From positions 1-42,935 of the forward strand of contig CAZSMU010000015.1 in NCBI GenBank assembly GCA_964607915.1: 42,935 nucleotides of DNA, written 5' to 3'. The position numbers and the translations under genes are program-made. Of the stretch, positions 32,308-40,579 are shown piece after piece. Numbering within the stretch: the first letter of the stretch is position 1; the number at the start of each line of letters is the position of its first letter. The notes beneath the pieces are model-generated. The model was not told where the DNA came from and made no database searches. It saw nothing but the letters and a program-made list of their open reading frames with translations. This DNA comes from JADJPL01 sp964607915. Its GTDB lineage: Bacteria; Bacteroidota; Bacteroidia; Chitinophagales; Saprospiraceae.

Positions 32308-34014
32308 ATGCACCCATCCACTGTACCTCCCCCCCGCCGCACCTGGTGGAAAGAGGCCGTCGTATATCAAATCTATCCGCGCAGCTTCAAAGACAGCAAT
32401 GGCGATGGGATAGGCGACTTGAAGGGCATTATCTCCAAATTGGACTATATCGGTAGCCTGGGTATTGACGTGGTCTGGCTCAACCCGGTGTACGAATCGC
32501 CCAACGACGACAACGGCTACGATATCAGCGATTATCGCAATATCATGAAAGACTTCGGTACCATGGACGATTTCGACGCCCTGCTCCACGGCTTGCACGA
32601 GCGGGGTATCCGGCTCGTGATGGACCTGGTGGTCAACCACAGCAGTGATGAACACGAGTGGTTCCGGCAGTCAAAGAGCTCCCGCGACAACCCCTATCGG
32701 GACTTTTACCACTGGTGGCCCGCCGAAAAAGGGACGCCGCCGCACCGGTGGAGCATTTTCGACGTGGACGCCAACGCCTGGGAATACGACCCCGCAACCG
32801 ATGCCTACTACCTGCACTATTTTTCCAAAAAACAACCCGACCTAAACTGGGAAAACCCCCAACTGCGCCGCGAAATCTACGATATGATGGATTTCTGGTT
32901 CAAAAAAGGCATTGATGGCTTCCGCATGGATGTAATCTCCGTGATTTCCAAAGACGCTTCGTTCCCAGCGGTCTCAGAGACCGAAATTGCAGAAAAATAC
33001 CATGGGAGCTGGCCGGAATTTTACGCCAAAGGTCCTAAGGTACACACCTGGCTCCAGGAAATGCGCCGGGAAGTGTTGGATAAATACGATATCATGACGG
33101 TCGCAGAAGGCTGGGGCGTCGTCGCAGAAGACGTGTTGAAATACGTGGACGCCGAGCGCGGGGAACTGGATATGCTCTATCACTTCGAGGCCATGGAACA
33201 ATGGCATCTTCCTGACGACGGAGCTCCGCACGACCCCAGGTTCGACCTTCTCCGCTTCAAGGAAATCCATACGCGATGGGACCGCATGTTTGCAGAAAAA
33301 GGCTGGGGAACCGTCTATCTGGGCAACCACGACCAGGCGCGTATGCTGAGCCGCTGGGGCAACGATGACCCGGCCTACCGGGTGCGTTCGTCCAAAATGT
33401 TGACTACGTTCATCCTCACCATGCGGGGCACCCCCTACTACCTGGCCGGCGACGAACTGGGCATGGCGAGCATCCAATTCGACCACATCGAAGACTATCG
33501 GGACATCTATACCCTCAATACCTACAAAAGATTATCGTCCCAAAGCGCCGAAGCCGCCGCTGCATACCTCGAAGCTCAAAAAATCTATGGCCGCGACAAC
33601 AGCCGAACGCCTTTTCAATGGGATGGGAGCACAAATGCCGGCTTTAGCACCGGCACGCCCTGGATAAAAATCAACCCGGATTTCGTATCCGTAAACGCAG
33701 AGCGCGCAGATCAAGACCCCACGTCCACCTTGCACTACTTCCGCGACCTGATCCGCCTGCGCAAGGCAGAACCGACCCTGATCTATGGCGCCTACGAGCT
33801 GTTGGACGAAGACAACCCACAGGTGTATGCCTACACGCGTTCGCTGGGGGATGAGGTCTTCTTGATCTTGCTCAATTTCTCCTCCCGCGACGCCCAGGTG
33901 GACGCAGGCAACCTGAACCTGGATACCGCAAAGCGTATAATGGGGAACTACGCAGAGGAAAATCCGACCCGAACATCGCTGAGACCTTGCGAGGCCGTAA
34001 TTTATCGTTTGTAA
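32308..34014 (+). CDS. GH13 alpha-glucosidase (oligo-1,6-glucosidase type)
   Basis: The 568-residue enzyme hydrolyses terminal alpha-glucosidic bonds of malto- or isomalto-oligosaccharides. It begins WWKEAVVYQIYPRSFKDSNGDGIGDLKGII, the usual GH13 opening. The four conserved regions are visible: LVMDLVVNHSSDEH, GIDGFRMDVIS (nucleophile Asp), MTVAEGW (acid/base Glu) and YLGNHDQAR (transition-state Asp). No signal peptide is seen, so it is probably cytoplasmic or periplasmic by another route. It is 14 bp upstream of the S1/P1 nuclease gene, hence co-transcribed. It could process glucans taken up by the SusCDE system at the left of the window, though the genes are 26 kb apart. Confidence 0.95.
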   Translation: MHPSTVPPPRRTWWKEAVVYQIYPRSFKDSNGDGIGDLKGIISKLDYIGSLGIDVVWLNPVYESPNDDNGYDISDYRNIMKDFGTMDDFDALLHGLHERGIRLVMDLVVNHSSDEHEWFRQSKSSRDNPYRDFYHWWPAEKGTPPHRWSIFDVDANAWEYDPATDAYYLHYFSKKQPDLNWENPQLRREIYDMMDFWFKKGIDGFRMDVISVISKDASFPAVSETEIAEKYHGSWPEFYAKGPKVHTWLQEMRREVLDKYDIMTVAEGWGVVAEDVLKYVDAERGELDMLYHFEAMEQWHLPDDGAPHDPRFDLLRFKEIHTRWDRMFAEKGWGTVYLGNHDQARMLSRWGNDDPAYRVRSSKMLTTFILTMRGTPYYLAGDELGMASIQFDHIEDYRDIYTLNTYKRLSSQSAEAAAAYLEAQKIYGRDNSRTPFQWDGSTNAGFSTGTPWIKINPDFVSVNAERADQDPTSTLHYFRDLIRLRKAEPTLIYGAYELLDEDNPQVYAYTRSLGDEVFLILLNFSSRDAQVDAGNLNLDTAKRIMGNYAEENPTRTSLRPCEAVIYRL

Positions 34015-34028
34015 AAAAAATATAATTC

Positions 34029-34937
34029 ATGAAAAAAGCACTCCTCTTTGCCCTTGCCTTTTCCGGAACCGTCCAACTGAGCGCCTGGTGGGACCCGGGG
34101 CACTTCGTGACGGCTATGATCGCCTACCTCAACCTGGAAGAGCCCGCCCGCAAAAAAGTAGATGAACTGGCGCGCTCCGTAAAACGCGATTATCCGCAAG
34201 TCAACCATTTTATCGCCCTGGGCCCCTGGCCCGACGATCTCAAAGCGGATGGCGTGCGCGCCTACGACACCTGGCACTACACCAATATCCCGAGTAACCC
34301 CGATGGGATAAAACTGCCCGATATGCCGGAAGTGGATATCATCTGGGCCATCAACGAATCGAACTACGTGCTGAAAAACAACCGGGTCAAAGATGCGGAA
34401 AAAGGCCGCTTCCTGGGCTTCCTGGTCCATTTCGTCAGCGACCTGCACCAGCCTTTGCACAGCACGTCCGTTTTTACGAACGAGCAGCCCGGCGGAAACC
34501 GGGGCGGCAACGGCTTCCCCCTGAAAAGCAGCACCTGGAACAACCTGCACGCCCTGTGGGACGATGGCTGTGGCTTCCTCAGCACCTACAACGACATCCG
34601 ACCCTATGGGAAAGCCAAAGAACCGCTCAGCGACGCCCAGCTGGAACGCCTGAAAGCCCTCGCCGTACAGTTGATGCAGGAACACCCGGAAAGCTCTCTT
34701 CCCAATGCGGGCGTTCTGGACCCCGACTTCTGGGCCCTGGAAAGCCATAAACTGGCCATGGAATTCGGTTACCGCGGCGTGAAAGGCAAAGACGACAAAG
34801 GCCGCGACCTCTACCTCAAACCCGGAGAGGAACCGACGGATTTCTACCTCACCCAGGGACAATCGGTCGTACGACGTCAGCTCGCCCTGAGCGGATACCG
34901 ATTAGCGCACATGCTGAATGCCCTTTTCGGCGCGTAG
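34029..34937 (+). CDS. Secreted S1/P1-family zinc nuclease
   Basis: The 302-residue enzyme is predicted to cleave single-stranded DNA and RNA and remove 3'-phosphates outside the cytoplasm. A signal peptide (MKKALLFALAFSGTVQLSA) is expected to be cut before WWDPGHF, leaving the N-terminal Trp that coordinates zinc in this family. Other ligands fit in PWPDD, TWHYTNIP, FLVHFVSDLHQPLHS (His, Asp, His) and NNLHALWDDG (His, Asp). Starting only 14 bp after the GH13 gene, it belongs to the same operon. It probably supplies phosphate or nucleosides from external nucleic acid. Confidence 0.93.
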   Translation: MKKALLFALAFSGTVQLSAWWDPGHFVTAMIAYLNLEEPARKKVDELARSVKRDYPQVNHFIALGPWPDDLKADGVRAYDTWHYTNIPSNPDGIKLPDMPEVDIIWAINESNYVLKNNRVKDAEKGRFLGFLVHFVSDLHQPLHSTSVFTNEQPGGNRGGNGFPLKSSTWNNLHALWDDGCGFLSTYNDIRPYGKAKEPLSDAQLERLKALAVQLMQEHPESSLPNAGVLDPDFWALESHKLAMEFGYRGVKGKDDKGRDLYLKPGEEPTDFYLTQGQSVVRRQLALSGYRLAHMLNALFGA

Positions 34938-35024
34938 TACAGGTATATTAACAGGCTGTTGGGCGAAATAATCTTCTTTTTTCCTGCCCTTTTTTACTTT
35001 TATGGGAATAAAATCCATTAAAGT

Positions 35025-38000
35025 ATGAACAGGAAAATACTTTTCTTCTGCCTTCTTACGGCCTTGCCCTTTGTACTGGATGCCCAGGCACTGGATACGA
35101 AGTGGTTCAAAGCCATCAAACCGCGGAATATCGGCCCTGCCGGTATGAGCGGACGCGTCACCGCTATTGACGTGGATCTGAGCAACCCCGATATCATCTA
35201 CGCAGGTACCGCTTCGGGTGGGGTCTGGAAATCCACCAGCGGCGGCGTCAAGTGGGAACCTATCTTCGACGACCAGCCCGTGCAGTCTATCGGCGCCATC
35301 GCCATCAACCAGAACAACCCCAGCGATATCTGGGTCGGGACGGGCGAAGGAAACCCGCGCAACTCCCAAAATACAGGCGCCGGTATCTACCGCAGCCTCG
35401 ATGGCGGCAAGACGTGGAAGTACATGGGCCTGAAAGAAACCCAGACCATCCACCGCATCGTCGTGAGCCGCGACAACCCCGACGTGGTCTTCGCAGGGGC
35501 CCAGGGCGCTCCCTTCGGCCCCAACCCGGAACGCGGAATCTACCGCACCAAAGACGGGGGCAAAACCTGGGATAAAATCCTCTACACCAACGATCGCGCA
35601 GGCTGCGCAGACCTGGTCGTGGACCCCTCCAACCCGAAAAAACTGATCGCCGCCCTCTGGGAGTACGGCCGCCAGCCCTGGTTCTTTACCTCCGGAGGCC
35701 CCGGATCGGGTATCTACGTGACCCACGACGGCGGCGATACCTGGGTGAAACGCACGGAAAAAGACGGATTGCCCGCCGGAAACCTGGGCCGCACCGGCCT
35801 CGCCATCGCGCGCTCCAAACCCAATGTGGTCTATGCCCTCGTAGAAGCCAAAGAAAATGGCTTGTACCGCTCCAACGACGGCGGGGCAACCTGGTCGCAG
35901 GTGAGCAAAGGGGACGAGGTGAGCAACCGCCCGTTCTACTACCACGAAATTTATGTGGACCCCAAAAACGAGAACCGCGTCTATAACCTCTACTCCATGG
36001 TGTCCAAAAGCGAAGACGGGGGCAAATCCTTCCAAATCCTGCTGCCTTACTCCGGTGTCCATCCCGACCACCACGCCTGGTGGATACACCCGGACAACCC
36101 CAACTTCATGATAGACGGCAACGACGGCGGCCTTAACATTACCCGCGACGGCGGCGTCAACTGGGTGTTTGCAGACAATATCCCCGTAGGCCAGTTCTAT
36201 CACGTCAATTTTGATATGGATATCCCCTACAACGTGGCAGGCGGCCTCCAGGACAACGGCTCTTTCGTGGGCCCGGGCAACGTCTGGCAGCAAGGGGGCA
36301 TCCAAAACAGCCACTGGCAGGAAGTGTATTTCGGCGACGGCTTCGACGTGTCGTTCCGCCCCGACAACAACCGCTACGTCTATGCTATGTCCCAGGGTGG
36401 CAACCTCGGACTGGTGGACCGCGAAACGGGTAAAACGACTTTTATCCGCCCTACCCACCCCGCTAACGTCGAACTGCGCTTCAACTGGAACGCAGCGTTC
36501 GCGCAAGACCCGCACAACGCCTGCGGTATATACTACGGCAGCCAGTTCCTGCACTACAGCAAAGATTGCGGCCAAAGCTGGGAAATCCTCTCCCCGGACC
36601 TCACCACCAACGATACTTCCCGACAGCGCAAGGATACCGGCGGCCTGACCTACGACGTGACCTCGGCCGAAAACAATACCACCATCCTCGCCATCGGCCC
36701 CAGCCCGGTAGATGCCAAAGTGATCTGGGTCGGCACCGACGACGGCAACCTCCAACTGACCCGCGACGGCGGAAAAACCTGGACGAACCTGCTCTCCAAA
36801 CTCAGCGGCGTGAAACCGGGAAGCTGGGTGCCCTTCATCGCCGTCTCCGAAAAAAATGCAGGCGAAGCGTTCGTCGTAGTGAACGATTATCGCCGCAACG
36901 ACCATCGCCCCATGGTGTACCACACCACCGACTACGGCCAGACTTTCACGCGGATCGCTGATGAAACCAAAGTCCAGGGCTACGCCCTCTCCATCGCACA
37001 GGACCCGGAAGCCCCCGGCCACCTCTGGCTGGGTACCGACAATGGCCTCTTCTTCTCTATTGACGGCGGTAAAAACTGGAATAAGTGGATGAACGGCTAT
37101 CCTTCCGTCCCGACCAGCGACCTCAAAATCCATCCGCGCGACCAGGACCTGGTCATCGGTACCTTCGGACGCGCCCTCTGGATTTTCGACGATATCCGCC
37201 CCTTCCGCGAAATGGCGCGCACCGAGGGCAAAGTCCTGGAGCAGGCCCTCGTGGTATTCCCCGCCCCGGACGCATACCTCGCCGAGTATAAGTCCTTCCT
37301 GGGCTATCACTTCCCGGCCATGGGCCGCTTCGAAGGCGAAACCAAATCGGCCGATGCCATCGTAACCGTGTGGAACAAACCCGATACGTACAGCGCACCG
37401 ATGACTAAGCCGGCAACCGTGGCCCCGGCCCCGGAAAAGGGCAAGAAAGCAACGCCCGCCCCGGCCCCGGCTGCCGAAAGCAAACCCGCCGCCCCGGCCA
37501 AGCGCCCGGAACGGGCCAAGGTCATCGTGCTCGGCGAAAAAGGCGATACGGTCCGGGTCTTCAGCACCAAATTAGACACCGGCCTGACCCGCATCACCTG
37601 GGGCCTGGAACGAAATGGCTTCGCCGGATTAGGGGGCGGAGGCCGACAGCAGGAACGCCGCCCGGACGCAGATGTCCCGCCGGGACCTTCCGTACTGCCC
37701 GGTACCTATACCCTGATCGTACAATACGGAGATCACAAGGATTCCACCCGGGTGAGCGTCAAGCCCGACCCGCGCCTCAAAGTGTCTATGGCCGATTTAC
37801 AGGCCCGTGAAGCTGTGTATGCAGATATGGAAAAAATCAGCAAGTCGGCAGCCGCCGGAGTGGAACGCCTGCGCGATGCCTCCAATACCATCAAACGCGT
37901 GGACGCCGCACTGGGCGCCGCCCCGGAAGCCGACAAACAAGCCATCGCCAAACTCGGCAAGGCTATGCAGGACAGCATAACCCAAATCGAGAAGTCTATC

Positions 38001-38270
38001 TTTGGCGAAGGAGGCTCCAAAGTAGCCCCCTATCCGGGCGAACCCCTGCAGCGCTCCATCGGCGCCGCCCAACAGTACCTGCGCGCCCTGGACGGCCCCG
38101 CCAACCAGGCCGTGACCCGTACCCTGGAACGCGCACGGACCCATACCGCCCGGGTACTCGATGCAATCAACGCGTTCATGGAAAAAGACTTCGCAGCGTA
38201 CAAGGCAAAAGTGGAGGCCCTCCAGTTTTCCCTATTCAAAGCCGCCGAACCACTCAAAATGAAGAATTAA
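35025..38270 (+). CDS. BNR/Asp-box (VPS10-sortilin-like) repeat protein
   Basis: A large secreted beta-propeller protein (1081 residues). The signal peptide is MNRKILFFCLLTALPFVLDAQ. Residues about 25-740 form a double propeller with many Asp-box repeats of the form S/TxDGGxTW (TSGGVKW, SLDGGKTWKYM, TKDGGKTWDKI, THDGGDTWVK, SNDGGATWSQ, TRDGGKTWTNLL, SIDGGKNWNKW). A Pro/Ala-rich linker (about 790-825) leads to a helical C-terminal domain rich in Ala and Lys. Proteins of this shape are annotated as glycosyl hydrolase or sortilin-like in Bacteroidota; no catalytic residues are evident and the ligand is unknown. The start has its own 87-bp leader after the nuclease gene, so it may be a separate transcript. 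Confidence 0.85.
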   Translation: MNRKILFFCLLTALPFVLDAQALDTKWFKAIKPRNIGPAGMSGRVTAIDVDLSNPDIIYAGTASGGVWKSTSGGVKWEPIFDDQPVQSIGAIAINQNNPSDIWVGTGEGNPRNSQNTGAGIYRSLDGGKTWKYMGLKETQTIHRIVVSRDNPDVVFAGAQGAPFGPNPERGIYRTKDGGKTWDKILYTNDRAGCADLVVDPSNPKKLIAALWEYGRQPWFFTSGGPGSGIYVTHDGGDTWVKRTEKDGLPAGNLGRTGLAIARSKPNVVYALVEAKENGLYRSNDGGATWSQVSKGDEVSNRPFYYHEIYVDPKNENRVYNLYSMVSKSEDGGKSFQILLPYSGVHPDHHAWWIHPDNPNFMIDGNDGGLNITRDGGVNWVFADNIPVGQFYHVNFDMDIPYNVAGGLQDNGSFVGPGNVWQQGGIQNSHWQEVYFGDGFDVSFRPDNNRYVYAMSQGGNLGLVDRETGKTTFIRPTHPANVELRFNWNAAFAQDPHNACGIYYGSQFLHYSKDCGQSWEILSPDLTTNDTSRQRKDTGGLTYDVTSAENNTTILAIGPSPVDAKVIWVGTDDGNLQLTRDGGKTWTNLLSKLSGVKPGSWVPFIAVSEKNAGEAFVVVNDYRRNDHRPMVYHTTDYGQTFTRIADETKVQGYALSIAQDPEAPGHLWLGTDNGLFFSIDGGKNWNKWMNGYPSVPTSDLKIHPRDQDLVIGTFGRALWIFDDIRPFREMARTEGKVLEQALVVFPAPDAYLAEYKSFLGYHFPAMGRFEGETKSADAIVTVWNKPDTYSAPMTKPATVAPAPEKGKKATPAPAPAAESKPAAPAKRPERAKVIVLGEKGDTVRVFSTKLDTGLTRITWGLERNGFAGLGGGGRQQERRPDADVPPGPSVLPGTYTLIVQYGDHKDSTRVSVKPDPRLKVSMADLQAREAVYADMEKISKSAAAGVERLRDASNTIKRVDAALGAAPEADKQAIAKLGKAMQDSITQIEKSIFGEGGSKVAPYPGEPLQRSIGAAQQYLRALDGPANQAVTRTLERARTHTARVLDAINAFMEKDFAAYKAKVEALQFSLFKAAEPLKMKN

Positions 38271-38286
38271 CACCGACTGGATGCGA

Positions 38287-38349
38287 AGGGGATCAGCGGG
38301 GAGTCCATAACCATTGGTTTGGCCCGCGCTGATCTCCCTCGCAATGGGC
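38287..38349. repeat. Dispersed intergenic repeat, copy 10
   Basis: GATCAGCG (38291-38298) and CGCTGATC (38327-38334) are perfect 8-bp inverted arms in a longer imperfect stem (ggggatcagcggg / cccgcgctgatctccc), followed by ccctcgcaa. The same blocks occur in copy 7. It begins 16 nt after the BNR gene stop and could also work as a transcription barrier, but no T-run follows. Confidence 0.6.
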
Positions 38350-38521
38350 CTGAAGCATCAAGCGTATAAAAAATCCAACCCCGCTTATTATCCACCGTTT
38401 TTTTTTATATTTATCCCGTATTTTCAGCATCCTTTCTCCCTCGCCATGCCCCCGAGTAGCTGAAAACGAATGCGCAGCACAAAAATGACTGCGGATTTTC
38501 ACCTTGAAAACCAAAACGCCT

Positions 38522-38965
38522 ATGGATCAGGAAACCTACCTGTCGGAACGGGTGGACGGCCAAATCAAATGGCTGAGCGATAAGTCCTCCTTCAACCAAA
38601 AGCGCTACAAACTGCTTCGGGTGCTGCAGTTGCTCTGCTCAGCGCTCATCCCGTTTTTAGTGGCAACGATATCGGACAATACCGAACCGCTGAAGTGGAT
38701 AGCCGCTACCCTCGGGGTGATGGTGACCATCGCAGAGGGCCTGCAGGCTCTGTACAAATACCAGGAGCTGTGGCTGCAGTACCGCGGTACCTCCGAAGCA
38801 CTGAAACGGGAAAAAATGCTGTTCCTGGCTGGGGCCGGTCGCTACGAACAACTGGACAACGCCTTCACAGCGTTCGTGGCAGAGGTGGAAAATATCCTGT
38901 CCAGCGAGAACAACCAGTGGAAAGCGTATATGAGAGAGGTGGAAAAACCGGGCAAGCCCACCTGA
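38522..38965 (+). CDS. DUF4231/SLATT-like two-TM protein, candidate membrane effector
   Basis: The 147-residue product has a short charged N-terminus (MDQETYLSERVDGQIKWLSDKS), two hydrophobic segments at about residues 33-52 (VLQLLCSALIPFLVATI) and 59-77 (WIAATLGVMVTIAEGLQAL), and a long helical C-terminus (YKYQELWLQYRGTSEALKREKMLFLAGAGRY). This matches DUF4231, a SLATT-type two-helix family that comparative genomics associates with nucleotide- and STAND-based conflict systems, where it is proposed to damage the membrane. ATG 38522 was chosen; a TTG six codons upstream is less likely. It lies 111 bp before the TIR-domain gene on the same strand, separated by repeat copy 11. Membership in a common system is inferred from this order, not shown. 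Confidence 0.85.
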   Translation: MDQETYLSERVDGQIKWLSDKSSFNQKRYKLLRVLQLLCSALIPFLVATISDNTEPLKWIAATLGVMVTIAEGLQALYKYQELWLQYRGTSEALKREKMLFLAGAGRYEQLDNAFTAFVAEVENILSSENNQWKAYMREVEKPGKPT

Positions 38966-39000
38966 CAGCGCCCCCGCCGTTGACTCCCCACCCAAAATCA

Positions 39001-39033
39001 GACTTGTTGCGAGGATCCCCCGCGCAGCAAGTC
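39001..39033. repeat. Dispersed intergenic repeat, copy 11 (short hairpin)
   Basis: GACTTGTTGCG (39001-39011) and CGCAGCAAGTC (39023-39033) form an 11-bp stem with one mismatch and an 11-nt loop (aggatcccccg). The string ggatcccccgcgca also occurs in copy 1. It sits between the SLATT-like and TIR genes, 43 nt before the TIR start codon. Confidence 0.9.
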
Positions 39034-39076
39034 TATTATCCAGGTTTACTTTCTCCCCCTGCCAACACCCCGCACG

Positions 39077-40579
39077 ATGGAATACGACGTTTTTATCAGC
39101 TACGCGCACTTCGATAACGAAACGCACGGAAACTGGATTCACGAGTTCGAGGATCGCCTGGCGCGCGATTACCGCGCACGCACCGGGCAAACCCTGAAGG
39201 TCTTCCTCGACAAAGACGGCCTCAACACCGGGCATGTGCTCTCGGACCGCCTGAAGCAGGCCATGGACAACTCGGCGCTGCTCCTGCCCATCCTCTCTCC
39301 GGTATATCTGTCCAGCCCCTGGTGCCGCAAGGAGTTTTTGTACTTCATGGAGCGCACAGGGGACGGCCTCATCGTGGAGGGCAACAGCCGCATCGTGCCG
39401 GTGCGGCTCATGCCCTACGATGCGTTTCAGAGCAAAACGGCGGCGGAAAAACAGGAAGCAGAGCAACTCACCGGCTTTTTGGGGGAAAAGGAAATCCTCT
39501 ATGCGGATTTTTACCGCGGCCCACTGCCCGTCTCCGCAACGGACCCGGCTTTTAATGAAAAAATTGCGGGACTGTCCGACGATGTGTTCAAGACGCTGGG
39601 CCTGCTGCGCAAACGGGAAGAAACGGCACAGATACCCCCGCAGGGCAAGGGGCCGGGCCTGTTCCTGGGCTATGCGTACGGGGAGGCGAAAAAACTGCGC
39701 GACCAGTTGGCAAAGGAATTGCAACAGTACCGCAAATACGACAAACTGAGCGCCCGCCTCCTGCCCGAGGATACTCCTGACGCTCCCGACCCCCGCTCCT
39801 TGCCGGAAAAGGAGCTCGGGAGCTTCCTCCGGAGCCAGTTGGCCGCTTCGGATATGGCGGTTTTTTTCTACGACGACGTGGAAGGGGCAAAGCCCGCCGA
39901 TAACCCGCGCGCGCCCATTGCCCATCTCCAATACCGGCTCGCTCTGGAAATGGCCGACGAACGAAAGGATTTCCACATTTTTTACGTCGCCCAAATCAGC
40001 GAGGATGGCGCAGCCTCCCAACGGGATTTTGTGGAAAAAATAGACGCAGAAGCCAAAACAAACCCCCGGGTGCTGCCCCTGCCGGCCTTCGAGCTGAAGG
40101 CGGTGCGGGACTTCCTCCTGGAGTACCTCCAAAAGCCGCCCTCGCCTCCACCCTCACCGGCGGGAGCCCACCCCCGGGTGTTCTACGTGCACCATTCCCA
40201 CGACAAAGACGATAAGGTGTGGGCGCGTATTGACGACCTGATGTACAACAACCGCTTCGAGGTGTTCAAGTCGGTGTTCCCCGAAGACGACCCGCTCGTA
40301 GATGCCGATAAGGTGACGCGCGACTTCTGGCTCCTGAGCCAAAAAGCCCTGGTGCTGCTGCGCAACGGTACCCCGACCTGGTGCAATGCGCAGAAAATCG
40401 GCCTGATCAAAACGGCCTCGGAGAAAAAATCGCCCTACGGTATGGCCATCTGCGTGGCCGAACCCGATGTGGCCGCGCGCATCCGCGAGGTGCGCAGCCA
40501 CGATTTCAAGGTCATAGATTGCGCACAGCCGGGCTTTGAGCAGGAAATCCTCACCTTCCTAAACGAGTCCTATGCCTGA
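39077..40579 (+). CDS. TIR-domain effector with two additional TIR-like modules
   Basis: The 500-residue protein opens with a TIR domain (about 1-145): MEYDVFISYAHFDN, the BB-loop region LKVFLDKDGLNTG and SPVYLSSPWCRKEF, whose Glu86 is the catalytic residue of NADase TIR domains. A second module (about 194-350) begins GLFLGYAYGEAKKLRDQLAKEL and contains SDMAVFFYDD and IAHLQYRLALEMADERKDFHIFYV, which resembles the TIR-like, non-catalytic domains attached to STAND proteins. A Pro-rich linker (PPSPPPSPAG) precedes a third (about 366-500): RVFYVHHSHDKDDKVWARIDDL and PTWCNAQKIGLIKT, where the catalytic Glu is absent. So one domain looks active and two look like sensor or adaptor modules. The gene overlaps the nSTAND gene by 8 bp, so translation is probably coupled and the two proteins are likely to work together. 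Confidence 0.9.
   Translation: MEYDVFISYAHFDNETHGNWIHEFEDRLARDYRARTGQTLKVFLDKDGLNTGHVLSDRLKQAMDNSALLLPILSPVYLSSPWCRKEFLYFMERTGDGLIVEGNSRIVPVRLMPYDAFQSKTAAEKQEAEQLTGFLGEKEILYADFYRGPLPVSATDPAFNEKIAGLSDDVFKTLGLLRKREETAQIPPQGKGPGLFLGYAYGEAKKLRDQLAKELQQYRKYDKLSARLLPEDTPDAPDPRSLPEKELGSFLRSQLAASDMAVFFYDDVEGAKPADNPRAPIAHLQYRLALEMADERKDFHIFYVAQISEDGAASQRDFVEKIDAEAKTNPRVLPLPAFELKAVRDFLLEYLQKPPSPPPSPAGAHPRVFYVHHSHDKDDKVWARIDDLMYNNRFEVFKSVFPEDDPLVDADKVTRDFWLLSQKALVLLRNGTPTWCNAQKIGLIKTASEKKSPYGMAICVAEPDVAARIREVRSHDFKVIDCAQPGFEQEILTFLNESYA

Noticed and set aside
34902..37310. Minus-strand open frame of about 802 codons opposite the BNR-repeat gene
   Set aside because: The plus strand has clear Asp-box repeats and a signal peptide. 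The minus frame is an antisense shadow.
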